In this document: piece after piece, positions 53,457 to 63,598 of the stretch | How positions within the stretch are numbered: position 1 is the first letter of the stretch | How the letters are laid out: every line of letters begins with the position of its first letter | Assembly (NCBI RefSeq): GCF_007655255.1 | Contig: NZ_VMYE01000005.1 | Span: 1 to 64,000, forward strand | DNA length: 64,000 nt | Source of the DNA: Extensimonas perlucida | GTDB taxonomy: Bacteria; Pseudomonadota; Gammaproteobacteria; Burkholderiales; Burkholderiaceae_C | Direction of reading: 5' to 3' | The notes under the pieces: model-generated | Told to the model about the DNA's origin: nothing | The model's input: the letters and a program-made list of their open reading frames with translations, nothing else | Databases searched by the model: none | Made by a program: the position numbers and the translations under genes

Positions 53457-55586
53457 ATGTCCAAAGGTTTGAACCTTGCCCAGATGCAGGCCGTGCACTA
53501 CACGCAGGGCGCGTGTCTGGTACTGGCCGGCGCCGGCTCGGGCAAGACGCGCGTGATCACGCACAAGATCGCGCACCTGATCGATGCACACGGCCTTGCG
53601 CCGCAGCGCATCGCGGCCATCACCTTCACCAACAAGGCCGCGGCCGAGATGCGCGAGCGCGCCGCGGGCCTGATCGGGCGGCGCGCCAAAGACCTGCTGC
53701 TGTGCACCTTCCACGCGCTGGGCGTGCGCCTGCTGCGGCAAGACGGCCAGCGGCTCGGGCTCAAGCCGCAGTTCAGCATCCTCGACAGTGACGACGTGCT
53801 CAGCATCCTCAAGGACGCCGCAGGCGGCACCACCGACGCGGCCACGGCGCGCCAGTGGCAATGGGCGCTGAGCCGCTGGAAAAACATGGGCCTGAACGCC
53901 GCGCAGGCGCTGGCCCAGGCCAGTAACGACGAAGAACACCAGCTCGCGCGCATCATGGCGCGCTACGAGGAGCGCCTGGCGGCCTACCAGAGCGTGGACT
54001 TCGACGACCTCATCGGCCTGCCGCTCAAGCTGCTGCGCGACTACCCCGACGTGCGCGACAAGTGGCAGACGCAGCTCGGTTACGTGCTCGTCGATGAATA
54101 CCAGGACACCAACGCCACGCAGTACGAGCTGCTCAAGCTGCTCGTGGGCGCGCGCGGCCACTTCACCGCGGTGGGCGACGACGACCAGAGCATTTACGGC
54201 TGGCGCGGCGCCACGCTGGACAACCTCAAGCGCCTGCCGCAGGACTTTCCGCAGCTCAAGGTCATCAAACTCGAGCAGAACTACCGCTCGACCAGCGCCA
54301 TCCTGCGCGCGGCCAACAACGTCATCGGGCCCAACCCCAAGCTGTTCCCGAAAACGCTGTTTTCCGAGCTGGGCGAGGGCGAGCCCGTGCGCGTGATCGA
54401 CGCCGACAACGAAGAGCACGAGGCCGAGCGCGCCGTCGCGCGCATCCAGAGCCTGCGCGCCGCGAGCAACCCGCCGCCGGCCTGGCGCGACTTTGCCATC
54501 CTCTACCGCGCCAACCACCAGGCCAAGCCCTTCGAAAAGGCGCTGCGCCGCGCCAACATCCCCTACAAAGTCTCGGGCGGCACGGGCTTTTTCGACCGCG
54601 CCGAGGTGCGCGACCTGTGCGCCTGGTTTCGCCTGTGGAGCAACAACGACGACGACCCGGCCTTTTTGCGCGCCATCACGAGCCCGCGGCGCGGCATAGG
54701 CCCGCAGACGCTCGCGCAGCTGGGCCAGTTTGCCAGCCAGCACAAGCAAAGCCTGTTTGGCGCACTCTTCAACGCCATGCTGCCCGCCGCCGTGCCGCGG
54801 CGCGCGCTCGACGGCCTGCACGAGTTCGGGCGCTGCGTCAACGATCTGGAATACCGCGCGCGCCACACCCTGGGCGCCGAGGCGGCGCGCGCCTTTCTGG
54901 CCGACTGGCTGCAGGAGATCGGCTACGAAAAGCACCTCTACGAGAGCGAAGACAGCGACAAAGTCGCCGCCGCGCGCTGGAGCAACGTGCTCGAATTCTG
55001 CGACTGGATGGCGCAGCGCGCGGGCGGTCAGGCCGACGACGCTGCGGGCGGCGTGGTCACTACCCAAGCCAAGAGCTTGCTCGAAGTCGCGCAGACCATC
55101 GCGCTGCTCTCCACCATCGCCGACCGCGAGCAGGAGCAGGACTGCGTCACGCTCTCCACGCTGCACGCGGCCAAGGGGCTGGAGTGGCCGCACGTGATGC
55201 TCGTGGGCGTGACCGAAGGCATGCTGCCATTCCAGCCCGGCCAGGCCGACCCAGACGGCGGCAGCGAAGCCGCCACGCGCACCCCGAGCGCCGACGAGCT
55301 GCAGCGTCTGCAGGAAGAGCGCCGCCTGATGTACGTGGGCATCACGCGCGCCCAGCGTACGCTCGCCGTGAGCTGGAGCAAGCGGCGCAAAAAAGGGCGC
55401 GAGATAGTGCCCGCGCGGCCCAGCCGCTTCATCGCCGAAATGGCGCTGCAGGCCGGCACCACGCGCGAAGACCCGCGCGCCAAGCTCAAGGCACTGCGCG
55501 CCGAATTCGCGGCCAAGGCGCAGGCCCAGGCCGATCCCAAAGTCGCACCCCCACCCGCTACGGGCGCCGGCACACCAGCCCCATGA
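53457..55586 (+). CDS. rep: ATP-dependent DNA helicase Rep
   Basis: This 709-residue superfamily 1A helicase starts MSKGLNLAQMQAVHYTQGA. Motif I is AGAGSGKTR, Ia TFTNKAAAEM, II VDEYQDTN, III GDDDQSIYGWRGA, IV EQNYRST, V TLHAAKGLEW and VI YVGITRAQ. The order and the length of the N-terminus match Rep rather than UvrD. It unwinds 3'-5' at stalled forks. Its C-terminal 40 residues are an Ala/Pro-rich tail. The stop overlaps the following lipoprotein gene by four bases (ATGA). Confidence 0.93.
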   Translation: MSKGLNLAQMQAVHYTQGACLVLAGAGSGKTRVITHKIAHLIDAHGLAPQRIAAITFTNKAAAEMRERAAGLIGRRAKDLLLCTFHALGVRLLRQDGQRLGLKPQFSILDSDDVLSILKDAAGGTTDAATARQWQWALSRWKNMGLNAAQALAQASNDEEHQLARIMARYEERLAAYQSVDFDDLIGLPLKLLRDYPDVRDKWQTQLGYVLVDEYQDTNATQYELLKLLVGARGHFTAVGDDDQSIYGWRGATLDNLKRLPQDFPQLKVIKLEQNYRSTSAILRAANNVIGPNPKLFPKTLFSELGEGEPVRVIDADNEEHEAERAVARIQSLRAASNPPPAWRDFAILYRANHQAKPFEKALRRANIPYKVSGGTGFFDRAEVRDLCAWFRLWSNNDDDPAFLRAITSPRRGIGPQTLAQLGQFASQHKQSLFGALFNAMLPAAVPRRALDGLHEFGRCVNDLEYRARHTLGAEAARAFLADWLQEIGYEKHLYESEDSDKVAAARWSNVLEFCDWMAQRAGGQADDAAGGVVTTQAKSLLEVAQTIALLSTIADREQEQDCVTLSTLHAAKGLEWPHVMLVGVTEGMLPFQPGQADPDGGSEAATRTPSADELQRLQEERRLMYVGITRAQRTLAVSWSKRRKKGREIVPARPSRFIAEMALQAGTTREDPRAKLKALRAEFAAKAQAQADPKVAPPPATGAGTPAP

Positions 55587-55600
55587 AACCCTCTATAACT

Positions 55601-55652
55601 CTTTTATTGATAGCTGCTAGCGCTTGCGCATCAAGCGCTAGAGGCCAAAATG
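55601..55652. repeat. Comamonadaceae-type repeat inside the lipoprotein signal
   Basis: TTGATAGCTGCTAGCGCTTG followed by CATCAAGCGCTAGAGGCC is a better palindrome than the copy at 42936. It is read in frame as LIAASACASSARGQ, so the repeat supplies the lipobox and first mature residues of the lipoprotein. Confidence 0.65.
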
Positions 55653-55921
55653 ATGCAAAATCCTCGGCAGAGTGCCCCGCCGCGGCGGACACCAGCCAGG
55701 CGCAGCTCCTGGGCCACTGGCGCGCCGAGTTGCAAGGCCGCAGCGCGCCCGTGCTGCTACAGCTCACGCCACACCCCGAACTGCGCGAGAGCGTGCATGG
55801 CACACTGCAGCGCGACGGCACCACGGTGCTGCTCGCCGGTGACGTCGATGAAGGCCAGCTCACGCTCGAAGAGTCCACCGACGGCAAGCACATCAGCGCG
55901 AACTGGCTGGGCACCGTGCTG

Positions 55922-56082
55922 GTGTGCTGCCCCGCAAATAACTGCACATGAAATCGCGCCTTCGCGCCCAGGGCGGCGTTGCAAATCCTCGCGATAGCTA
56001 CGGCTATCGCTGCGGTTTGCGCCTTGCCCTGAACGCGAATCCATCGATTTCATTAAGTGCAGCTACTTGCGGGGCAGCACAC
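55922..56082. mobile_element. 161-bp MITE with 36-bp inverted ends
   Basis: The left end reads GTGTGCTGCCCCGCAAATAA then CTGCACATGAAATCG; the right end, read inward, is GTGTGCTGCCCCGCAAGTAG then CTGCACTTAATGAAATCG. The centre holds another palindrome (GATAGCTACGGCTATCGC). No gene is carried. It sits within the lipoprotein frame and changes it. I cannot define the target duplication with certainty. Confidence 0.85.
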
Positions 56083-56182
56083 TAGAAGGAACTTGCGGCA
56101 AGGAGATACGCGGCACATGGAACAGCGACAGCACCGATCCACCAACGAGCATTTCTTTCATCTTGCGCAAGATGGCGCCCGA

Positions 56183-57529
56183 ATGAGCGCGGCGCGCCTG
56201 CTGGCCGGCTGGCTCGCTTCAGGCAGTTGCGCCTGCGCGCTCGCTTCGGGCACGGCGCTCGCGCAGACGCCAGCCAACACGCCTGAAGCACCAACCCCGG
56301 CACGGGCGCCTGCATCCGTGCCTGCACCGGCGCTTGCCGCGCCGCCCTCGAGCGCTGCGCCGCGCGCCGCCCAGGGCGCCACCGCCTGGCAACGCTGCAC
56401 CACCTTGCCAGGCGACGCCGCGCGCCTGGCCTGCTTCGACCAATGGGCGGGCCAGCAGGCTTGGCAGTCCGCACCCACGCAGGCCGCTGCGGCGCCCCCA
56501 GGATCGCCCCCGACCAACGCCGCGACAGGCACGGCAGGCACTGCCACTACCGCCACTACCGCCACTACCGCCACTACCGCCACTACCGCCACTACCGCCA
56601 CTACCGCCACTACCGCCACCACCACTCCCACCCCGGCAGACCTGCCGCCAGCGTCCGAGCCCATCCTCGTGCAAGTCGATGGCTGCCGCGACACGCGCTA
56701 CAGCCTGCTCGCGCGCTTTTGGGAGCTCGAACCAGGTTCGAGCTGCGGCGTGTTCCGCTTTCGCGGCTACCGGCCCATCAGCGTTTCGGTGGTCGGCGCG
56801 GACACCGTGAACGACCAGCCCAGTTCCCCGGCACCGGATCACACGGCTGCGCCCATCAACTACCGGCGCACCGAGATGCGCCTGCAGCTGTCGGTGCGCA
56901 CCAAGCTCGCGCAAGGGCTGCTCACGCAAGGCGCCGCGCAGCGCCTCGATTCGCTGTGGTTCGGCTACACGCAGCAGTCGTACTGGCAGCTCTTCAGCGG
57001 CGACATCTCGCGCCCGTTTCGCAACACCGACCATGAGCCCGAAGTCGTCTATGTCTATCCCACCGACGCGCAGCTGCCCTGGGGCTGGCGCTGGCGCTAC
57101 AGCGGCGTGGGGCTGGTGCACCAATCGAACGGCCAGACCCTGCCCTTGTCGCGCAGCTGGAACCGCATCTACCTGATGACCGGCGTGGAGCTCAACGACC
57201 GCTGGAGCGTCACGGCGCGACTGTGGCGGCGCCTCGGGGAAGGTGGCACCGACGACGACAACCCCGGCATCAGCAACTACGTGGGCCGCGCCGAGCTGCA
57301 GGCCACCTGGAACCCCGACGAGGTCAACACCTACATCGCCACGCTGCGCAACTCTTTCGGCAGCGCCTGGCGCGGCTCGGCGCGGCTCGAGTGGCTGCAC
57401 ACGCTGGGCGGAAAGCAAAGCAATCTGCGCCTGCACACGCAGCTCTTCAGCGGCTATGGCGACAGCCTGGTGGACTACAACCGCAAGCGCACGGTGCTGA
57501 GCCTGGGCGTGAGCCTGGTCGATTTCTGA
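56183..57529 (+). CDS. pldA: Outer membrane phospholipase A
   Basis: The protein has 448 residues with a signal peptide of about 28 residues (MSAARLLAGWLASGS to TALAQ). A Pro/Ala/Thr-rich spacer (30-160) includes a Thr-Thr-Ala tandem. A phospholipase A1 domain begins at about 200: WFGYTQQSYWQ, VYVYPTDAQLPWGW, then VGLVHQSNGQTLPLSRSWNR with the catalytic His and Ser, and the beta-barrel end VLSLGVSLVDF. It degrades outer-membrane phospholipids. I chose the ATG at 56183, as it heads a signal peptide and overlaps the old lipoprotein stop; the frame from 56057 enters the MITE and is not the native start. Confidence 0.9.
   Translation: MSAARLLAGWLASGSCACALASGTALAQTPANTPEAPTPARAPASVPAPALAAPPSSAAPRAAQGATAWQRCTTLPGDAARLACFDQWAGQQAWQSAPTQAAAAPPGSPPTNAATGTAGTATTATTATTATTATTATTATTATTATTTPTPADLPPASEPILVQVDGCRDTRYSLLARFWELEPGSSCGVFRFRGYRPISVSVVGADTVNDQPSSPAPDHTAAPINYRRTEMRLQLSVRTKLAQGLLTQGAAQRLDSLWFGYTQQSYWQLFSGDISRPFRNTDHEPEVVYVYPTDAQLPWGWRWRYSGVGLVHQSNGQTLPLSRSWNRIYLMTGVELNDRWSVTARLWRRLGEGGTDDDNPGISNYVGRAELQATWNPDEVNTYIATLRNSFGSAWRGSARLEWLHTLGGKQSNLRLHTQLFSGYGDSLVDYNRKRTVLSLGVSLVDF
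56546..56617 (+). repeat. Nine-base minisatellite in pldA
   Basis: Eight perfect tandem units of ACTACCGCC, encoding Thr-Thr-Ala eight times at residues 122-145 of PldA. Length changes would stay in frame, so the spacer length can vary between strains without loss of the enzyme. Confidence 0.9.
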
Positions 57530-57708
57530 ACACGACTGACGCAAATCGGGGTTGGGCAAGGCGTTCGCTCCATGGCAAAACGCCTCGCTGCATCCTTGTT
57601 TGCGTAAGTCCAGCTGAAAATCGTTACAAAAAACCCCTGCTTCCCCGCGTTATTCCCAGGATAGGCGCGCACCACAAGCCGCAAAATGCCTCGCCAGAGG
57701 AACACGCC

Positions 57709-58104
57709 ATGGACATGCAATACCAACTCAAGGCCGGCAGCTATTACCTGTACGACCTGCGTGATGCGCCCAGCGCCGCCACGGGCGAGCGCCGCTTCCG
57801 GCTCAAGACAGAGTCGGTTGCCCTGGCCTTCGATCGCCACACGGGGCAATTGCACCAGCATGGCAGCCCCACGCGCATCCTCTCGTGGGCCAGCATGGCG
57901 CGCCGGCGCCTGCGCGCCGCGGGCGCGCCTGACGTAGCCGACGATTTGGTCGTGGTCTCGGGGCCGCTGCCCGTGGACGAAATCAACAAGTGCCTGCGCA
58001 TCCAGGGCTACTGCCGGCGCCTGCTGCAGCGCCTGGGCAGCCTGCCGCACGGCAAATTCCAGCGCCCTGCCGAGTCGTACGCACACTATCGCAAGGCAGC
58101 CTGA
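57709..58104 (+). CDS. Hypothetical protein (131 aa)
   Basis: I do not recognise a family. The protein starts MDMQYQLKAGSYYLYDLRDA, is basic, with YLYD and RRFRLKTESVALAFDRHTGQ, and ends LPHGKFQRPAESYAHYRK. It has no signal peptide or membrane segment, so it is probably a small cytosolic protein. AGAGGAA precedes the ATG; frames that start earlier overlap pldA. It is alone between pldA and a convergent universal stress gene. Confidence 0.65.
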   Translation: MDMQYQLKAGSYYLYDLRDAPSAATGERRFRLKTESVALAFDRHTGQLHQHGSPTRILSWASMARRRLRAAGAPDVADDLVVVSGPLPVDEINKCLRIQGYCRRLLQRLGSLPHGKFQRPAESYAHYRKAA

Positions 58105-58146
58105 AAACCAGCGCGCACTGACTGTCAGATACCGATCACTGCGCCG

Positions 58147-59841
<1,695 letters not shown>

Positions 59842-59861
59842 CGCCTATTTCGGGCACGCTC

Positions 59862-60608
59862 TCAAGGAATGCCGAGCAAATCCAGGATGCCGCAGATGAA
59901 AGTGAGCGGGTGCGGCGGGCAGCCGGGCACATACAGCGTGGGCTGGATGCGCTCCAGAAACTGCCGATCGAGGGCCGCGCTTTGCGCGAATACACCGCCC
60001 GAGATCGCGCAGGCCCCGACAGCGATGAGCAGCTTGGGCTCTGGCATGGCGTCCCAGCACAGCTGCAGCGCCTGCGCCATGTTGCGCGTCAGCGGCCCCG
60101 ACAGCACCAGGCCATCCGCGTGCCGGGGGGAGGCCACAAAGTCGATGCCGTAGCGGCCCAGATCGAAGTTGACGTTGCCCAGCGCGTTGATTTCCATCTC
60201 GCAGCCGTTGCAGCCACCTGCCGAGACCGAACGCAGCTTGAGCGAGCGGCCGAAGCGACTATGCAATGCCGCGGACACCTGCACCGGATCCACGTCGGGG
60301 CGCGCGGCGCTCAGCACCAAGCCGGAGCGCTGCGTGGCGGCCAGTTTGACATCGCTGCTGAAACCGATCTTGCCGCTGGGGCAGACGGCGGCGCAGTCGC
60401 CACAGAGCACGCAGCGCCCCAGATCGACCTGCACCGGCTCCAGCGCCAGCGCCTGGCTCGGACACACCGACACGCAAGCCGAGCAGCCGGCAGCACATGC
60501 GGCTTCGCCGATGACGGGCTTGCCGCGAAAGCCTGCGGCCTGCGCCGCGCGCAAATCGGCAATGTATTGCGTGCCCTGGGATCTTCGGACGGCGAGAGAT
60601 TTGAACAT
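59862..60608 (-). CDS. Hyf-like subunit: two-cluster ferredoxin fused to NuoB-type small subunit
   Basis: The first 100 residues of this 248-residue protein carry CAAGCSACVSVCP and GRCVLCGDCAAVCPSG, ligands for two [4Fe-4S] clusters (HyfH-like). The second half is a NuoB/HyfI small subunit with GGCNGCEMEI, GACAISGG and PGCPPHP, the Cys set of the proximal cluster. In most group 4 complexes these are separate proteins, so this is a fusion. It would carry electrons to the large subunit encoded next to it. It ends the leftward operon, 20 bases from tgt. Confidence 0.85.
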   Translation of the reverse strand: MFKSLAVRRSQGTQYIADLRAAQAAGFRGKPVIGEAACAAGCSACVSVCPSQALALEPVQVDLGRCVLCGDCAAVCPSGKIGFSSDVKLAATQRSGLVLSAARPDVDPVQVSAALHSRFGRSLKLRSVSAGGCNGCEMEINALGNVNFDLGRYGIDFVASPRHADGLVLSGPLTRNMAQALQLCWDAMPEPKLLIAVGACAISGGVFAQSAALDRQFLERIQPTLYVPGCPPHPLTFICGILDLLGIP

Positions 60609-60614
60609 GGGACT

Positions 60615-62138
60615 TTATAGATCGTTGCCGCAATACGAGAGGTCGAAGCTCTTGTTGCACAGGGGAAAGTCGGAAATCGCGTTGTCACGCACGGCCAGTG
60701 CGAGCCCGTACCAATTGGCCAGCGAGGGGTCTTGCACCTTGTAATGGCGCAGCTCTCCGCCAGCGCCGGTCTCCAGCACCTGCACCACCGGCCCGCGCGC
60801 GCCTTCCGTCAGCGAAACGCACAAGGCCTCGGGCTGCAGCGCCGGCGGCGCTGCTGCAAAGGAAGAAGCATCCGTGATGCCCTGGTCGTCTTCTGCGCCC
60901 TCCGGCATGCCCTCCTCCAGCACCCGCAACAGCCAGGCGACGGACTGCTCCGCTTCGCGCATACGCAGGAGCACGCGCGCCCAGCAGTCGCCCTGCGGTT
61001 CGGTCACCAGGGACAAAGGCGCAGCGCCATATACCGGCCCCGGCAGTTCGGTGCGCACATCCTGCGCCACGCCGCTGGCGCGCGCCACCACACCGAGCAG
61101 GCCCAGGTCACGCGCTGCCTGCGTGCTGACCGTCCCCACACCGAGGCAGCGCGCTGTGACGCTGCGCGCCGTGCGCATGCGTTCATTGATTTGCGCAAAG
61201 TCGACGGCGAAAGCGCGCAAGGTCTGCACCAGGTCCTCGCGCAATGCGTCGCTCAGTACGCTGGAGCGTCCCGGCCGGATCCAGCCGCGGCCGAAGCGGT
61301 TGCCGCAGACGCGCTGGGTGGCGTTGATGATCGCCGTGCGCAAGCGGCCATAGGTACTGCCGCCCTGCAGAAAGGCAATGTCCGTGGCCAGGCCCCCAAG
61401 GGTGGCGACATGCATCGCCACGCGCTCGAGCTCCAGCGCCACGGCGCGCGACAGCGCCGTGCCCCAGCCCACGCTGCGACCACTCAACGCCTCGATGGCT
61501 GCGCAATGGCCCCAGGCATAGGCGACGACGGAATCCCCGCAGACGGATTCCAGCAAAGGCGCCAGCGTCCAGGCCGGGCGGTGCAGCAGCATTGCTTCGA
61601 CGCCGCGGTGCTGGTAGCCCAGCTGGACTTCCAGGTGATACACCGTTTCACCGAGGCACATGAAGCGGAAGTGGCCGGGTTCGATCACGCCCGCATGAAT
61701 CGGGCCCACCCCCACCTCGTGCACGCTGTGCCCGCGCACCTGGAAAAACGGGTAGTCCGCCATGCGCTGCTGGCGAGCGCCCTCGAAACGCACCGGCTTG
61801 AGCCAGGGATGCCCTTCTGGGAGCAGACCGGTTTGCTCCCACAGTTCGCGCTCATACATCTGCGCCGCAGGATGCGCGCAAGTCAGACTGGGGTAGCGCG
61901 CGCCGCCTCGCGCCGTGCCACGCAGTACCTCCAGCGGCCCCTGTGCCGGCTGAAAGACGGCGGTAAGAACGCAATCCTCGGGTTCGCCGGCGCATGCAGG
62001 CCGTCCGAACAAAGTCACCAACCGCTCTCCCGCCGCCAGCCGCTGCGTACAACTCTGCGCAAAATCAGGCAGCGCCTGCAGCGGTATGTCGCGCAGCGCC
62101 TTCAGCGTCCAGGGTGACAAAAATGCGTGCGCAGGCAT
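60615..62138 (-). CDS. Hyf-like large subunit (NuoC-NuoD fusion type) lacking Ni ligands
   Basis: This 507-residue protein has a NuoC-like N-terminal part (1-140), a linker with FFQVRGHSVHEVGVGPIHAG, and a NuoD/HyfG domain. GYQHRGVEAMLL is kept. The L1 motif, CGxC in [NiFe] enzymes, reads ESVCGDS, and the C-terminal DPCxxC reads DLSYCGND, so the four nickel Cys are not in place. No processed C-terminal tail is present. This fits the energy-converting hydrogenase-related (Ehr) type. The start was set by the overlapless ATG five bases after the previous stop. Confidence 0.85.
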   Translation of the reverse strand: MPAHAFLSPWTLKALRDIPLQALPDFAQSCTQRLAAGERLVTLFGRPACAGEPEDCVLTAVFQPAQGPLEVLRGTARGGARYPSLTCAHPAAQMYERELWEQTGLLPEGHPWLKPVRFEGARQQRMADYPFFQVRGHSVHEVGVGPIHAGVIEPGHFRFMCLGETVYHLEVQLGYQHRGVEAMLLHRPAWTLAPLLESVCGDSVVAYAWGHCAAIEALSGRSVGWGTALSRAVALELERVAMHVATLGGLATDIAFLQGGSTYGRLRTAIINATQRVCGNRFGRGWIRPGRSSVLSDALREDLVQTLRAFAVDFAQINERMRTARSVTARCLGVGTVSTQAARDLGLLGVVARASGVAQDVRTELPGPVYGAAPLSLVTEPQGDCWARVLLRMREAEQSVAWLLRVLEEGMPEGAEDDQGITDASSFAAAPPALQPEALCVSLTEGARGPVVQVLETGAGGELRHYKVQDPSLANWYGLALAVRDNAISDFPLCNKSFDLSYCGNDL

Positions 62139-62143
62139 GGCGA

Positions 62144-63598
62144 CTACCCTCCGATCGACTGTGCCACGGCCCGCAGCAGTCGGGTGAACGGTTCGGGCGT
62201 GTAGGTGCCGAGCATGGTCAGGATGGCCACGAAGCCCAGCTTGGGCACGGTGGTCAGCCTGGGTTCGTGCGCCGTCGGCACCTCGCGGCTGGGCGCACCC
62301 CAAAGCATGGGAAAGACACAGCGCCCCGTGGCCACAAAGATCACCGTCAGCATCACGCACATCAGTGTGAACGCCATCAGGTTTCCCGCCTGGACGATGC
62401 CCGAGAGGGTCAGCATTTCCGCCAGAAAACCGGCAAAAGGTGGAAAGCCCAGCAAGGCAAAAATCCCCACGGTAAACAGGGACCCGGAAAAAGGCAGGAT
62501 GCGGATGACGCCGCTCAGTGCCGCAACGTCATTGGTGCCGTAGGTGGCGCGCAGCCGCCCGGCGGTCAGGAACAGCAAGGCCTTGACGAAGGCATTGCTC
62601 ACCACGTACAGCACCACACCGTAGGCGGCCGCTTGGCCCACCGACAGCCCCAGCGCGATGACCCCGGACGAGCTGATACACGCATAGGCAATGAGGCGTT
62701 TGTAATTGCGCACCGCCATCACTTTGACGGCCGCCACCACCAGCGACAAATAGCCCATGACCAGCAGCTCCTGCGCCACGAAGCTGGTATCCACACCGCG
62801 GCACACCTGCAGAATGCGAAATACCGCCACCATGCTGATATTGAATTGCACCGCTGCCAGCAGGGCGCTGGTGCTGGTGGGTGCAGTTTCGTAGGTTTCC
62901 GGCAGCCAGCTATACAGCGGCGCCAGCCCCAGTTTGCCGCCCAGGCCAAAAACCATGAACGCCAGCCCCAGATGCTGCCAGCCATCGCCCGTGGGGCTGA
63001 GTGCCTGGCCCAGCGCATCGACGGCGAAGTCGATATCGACACCGCGCAAAGCGGCCGACTGCGTCAGGCACATGAAGCCCATGAAGGTGAGCGACAGGCT
63101 CATGGCCGAATACAGCACAAAACGCCAGGCCACGGCCTTGGGCAGAGCCGTATCCCCTCGCGCCACCAGCGGCGCGGCGCACAAGGTGCTGAGCTCGAGC
63201 AAAGTCCACAACACGATCAGGTGGTTGGACAGCACCGCCAGGTTGGTCACGAGCATGAACAGCAGCGACAGTGCGGCTCTTGGCAGAAAGTCGCGCGCCA
63301 GCCGGGCCGAGGTGCGCCGGCGCGAAAAAAGGTACACGCTGATCCCGAGAAACACGGTGTTCACCACCCCGATGAACAGCAGCGAGGTGGCGTCGAGCAC
63401 CAGATAGCGCCGCGCAAAATACCGCGGCAATGCTTCCAGCGGGAACACAAGGAACACCGCCATGGAAGCCAGCCAAAGCAACAGCGCGATGCCGACCAGC
63501 GCCAGCGGCGCCCAATTGCTGCCACGCGCACTGCCGGAGGATGACGCCGCCAGCGTCACAGGAGCATGGCGTTGTGCACTGTCTATGGCCGTATTCAT
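62144..63598 (-). CDS. Hyf-like antiporter subunit (HyfF/NuoN type)
   Basis: This 484-residue protein has about 13-14 membrane helices of the NuoL/M/N and Mrp antiporter family. VLWTLLELSTLC holds the conserved Glu on the early helix, GKLGLAPLYSWLPETYE the Lys with the broken-helix motif, and AVRNYKRLIAYACISSSGVI and LFLTAGRLRATYG the later half. Such subunits pump H+ or Na+. It overlaps the upstream small membrane subunit by four bases (ATGA) and is followed by the large subunit. Confidence 0.88.
   Translation of the reverse strand: MNTAIDSAQRHAPVTLAASSSGSARGSNWAPLALVGIALLLWLASMAVFLVFPLEALPRYFARRYLVLDATSLLFIGVVNTVFLGISVYLFSRRRTSARLARDFLPRAALSLLFMLVTNLAVLSNHLIVLWTLLELSTLCAAPLVARGDTALPKAVAWRFVLYSAMSLSLTFMGFMCLTQSAALRGVDIDFAVDALGQALSPTGDGWQHLGLAFMVFGLGGKLGLAPLYSWLPETYETAPTSTSALLAAVQFNISMVAVFRILQVCRGVDTSFVAQELLVMGYLSLVVAAVKVMAVRNYKRLIAYACISSSGVIALGLSVGQAAAYGVVLYVVSNAFVKALLFLTAGRLRATYGTNDVAALSGVIRILPFSGSLFTVGIFALLGFPPFAGFLAEMLTLSGIVQAGNLMAFTLMCVMLTVIFVATGRCVFPMLWGAPSREVPTAHEPRLTTVPKLGFVAILTMLGTYTPEPFTRLLRAVAQSIGG

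Larger units (their letters stand above)
55583..56186 (+). pseudogene. Small lipoprotein gene interrupted by a MITE
   Basis: The reading frame begins MKPSITLLLIAASAC, a lipoprotein signal with Cys after ASA, and continues with LLGHWRAELQGRSAPVLLQL. It ends early at a TGA (55949-55951) inside a 161-base insertion. Past the insertion, from CTA at 56082, the original frame resumes as LEGTCGKEIRGTWNSDSTD and ends KMAPE at 56184-56186. Joining both parts restores a protein of about 147 residues. It lies between rep and pldA and its natural stop overlaps the pldA start in ATGA. A truncated 122-residue product may still be made. Confidence 0.85.

Noticed and set aside
56546-56617. CRISPR-like array
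   Set aside because: The 9-base units are contiguous with no spacers and are in frame within pldA.
60615-62138. Functional [NiFe] hydrogenase large subunit
   Set aside because: The Cys residues needed for nickel are missing in both motifs and no maturation tail is present.
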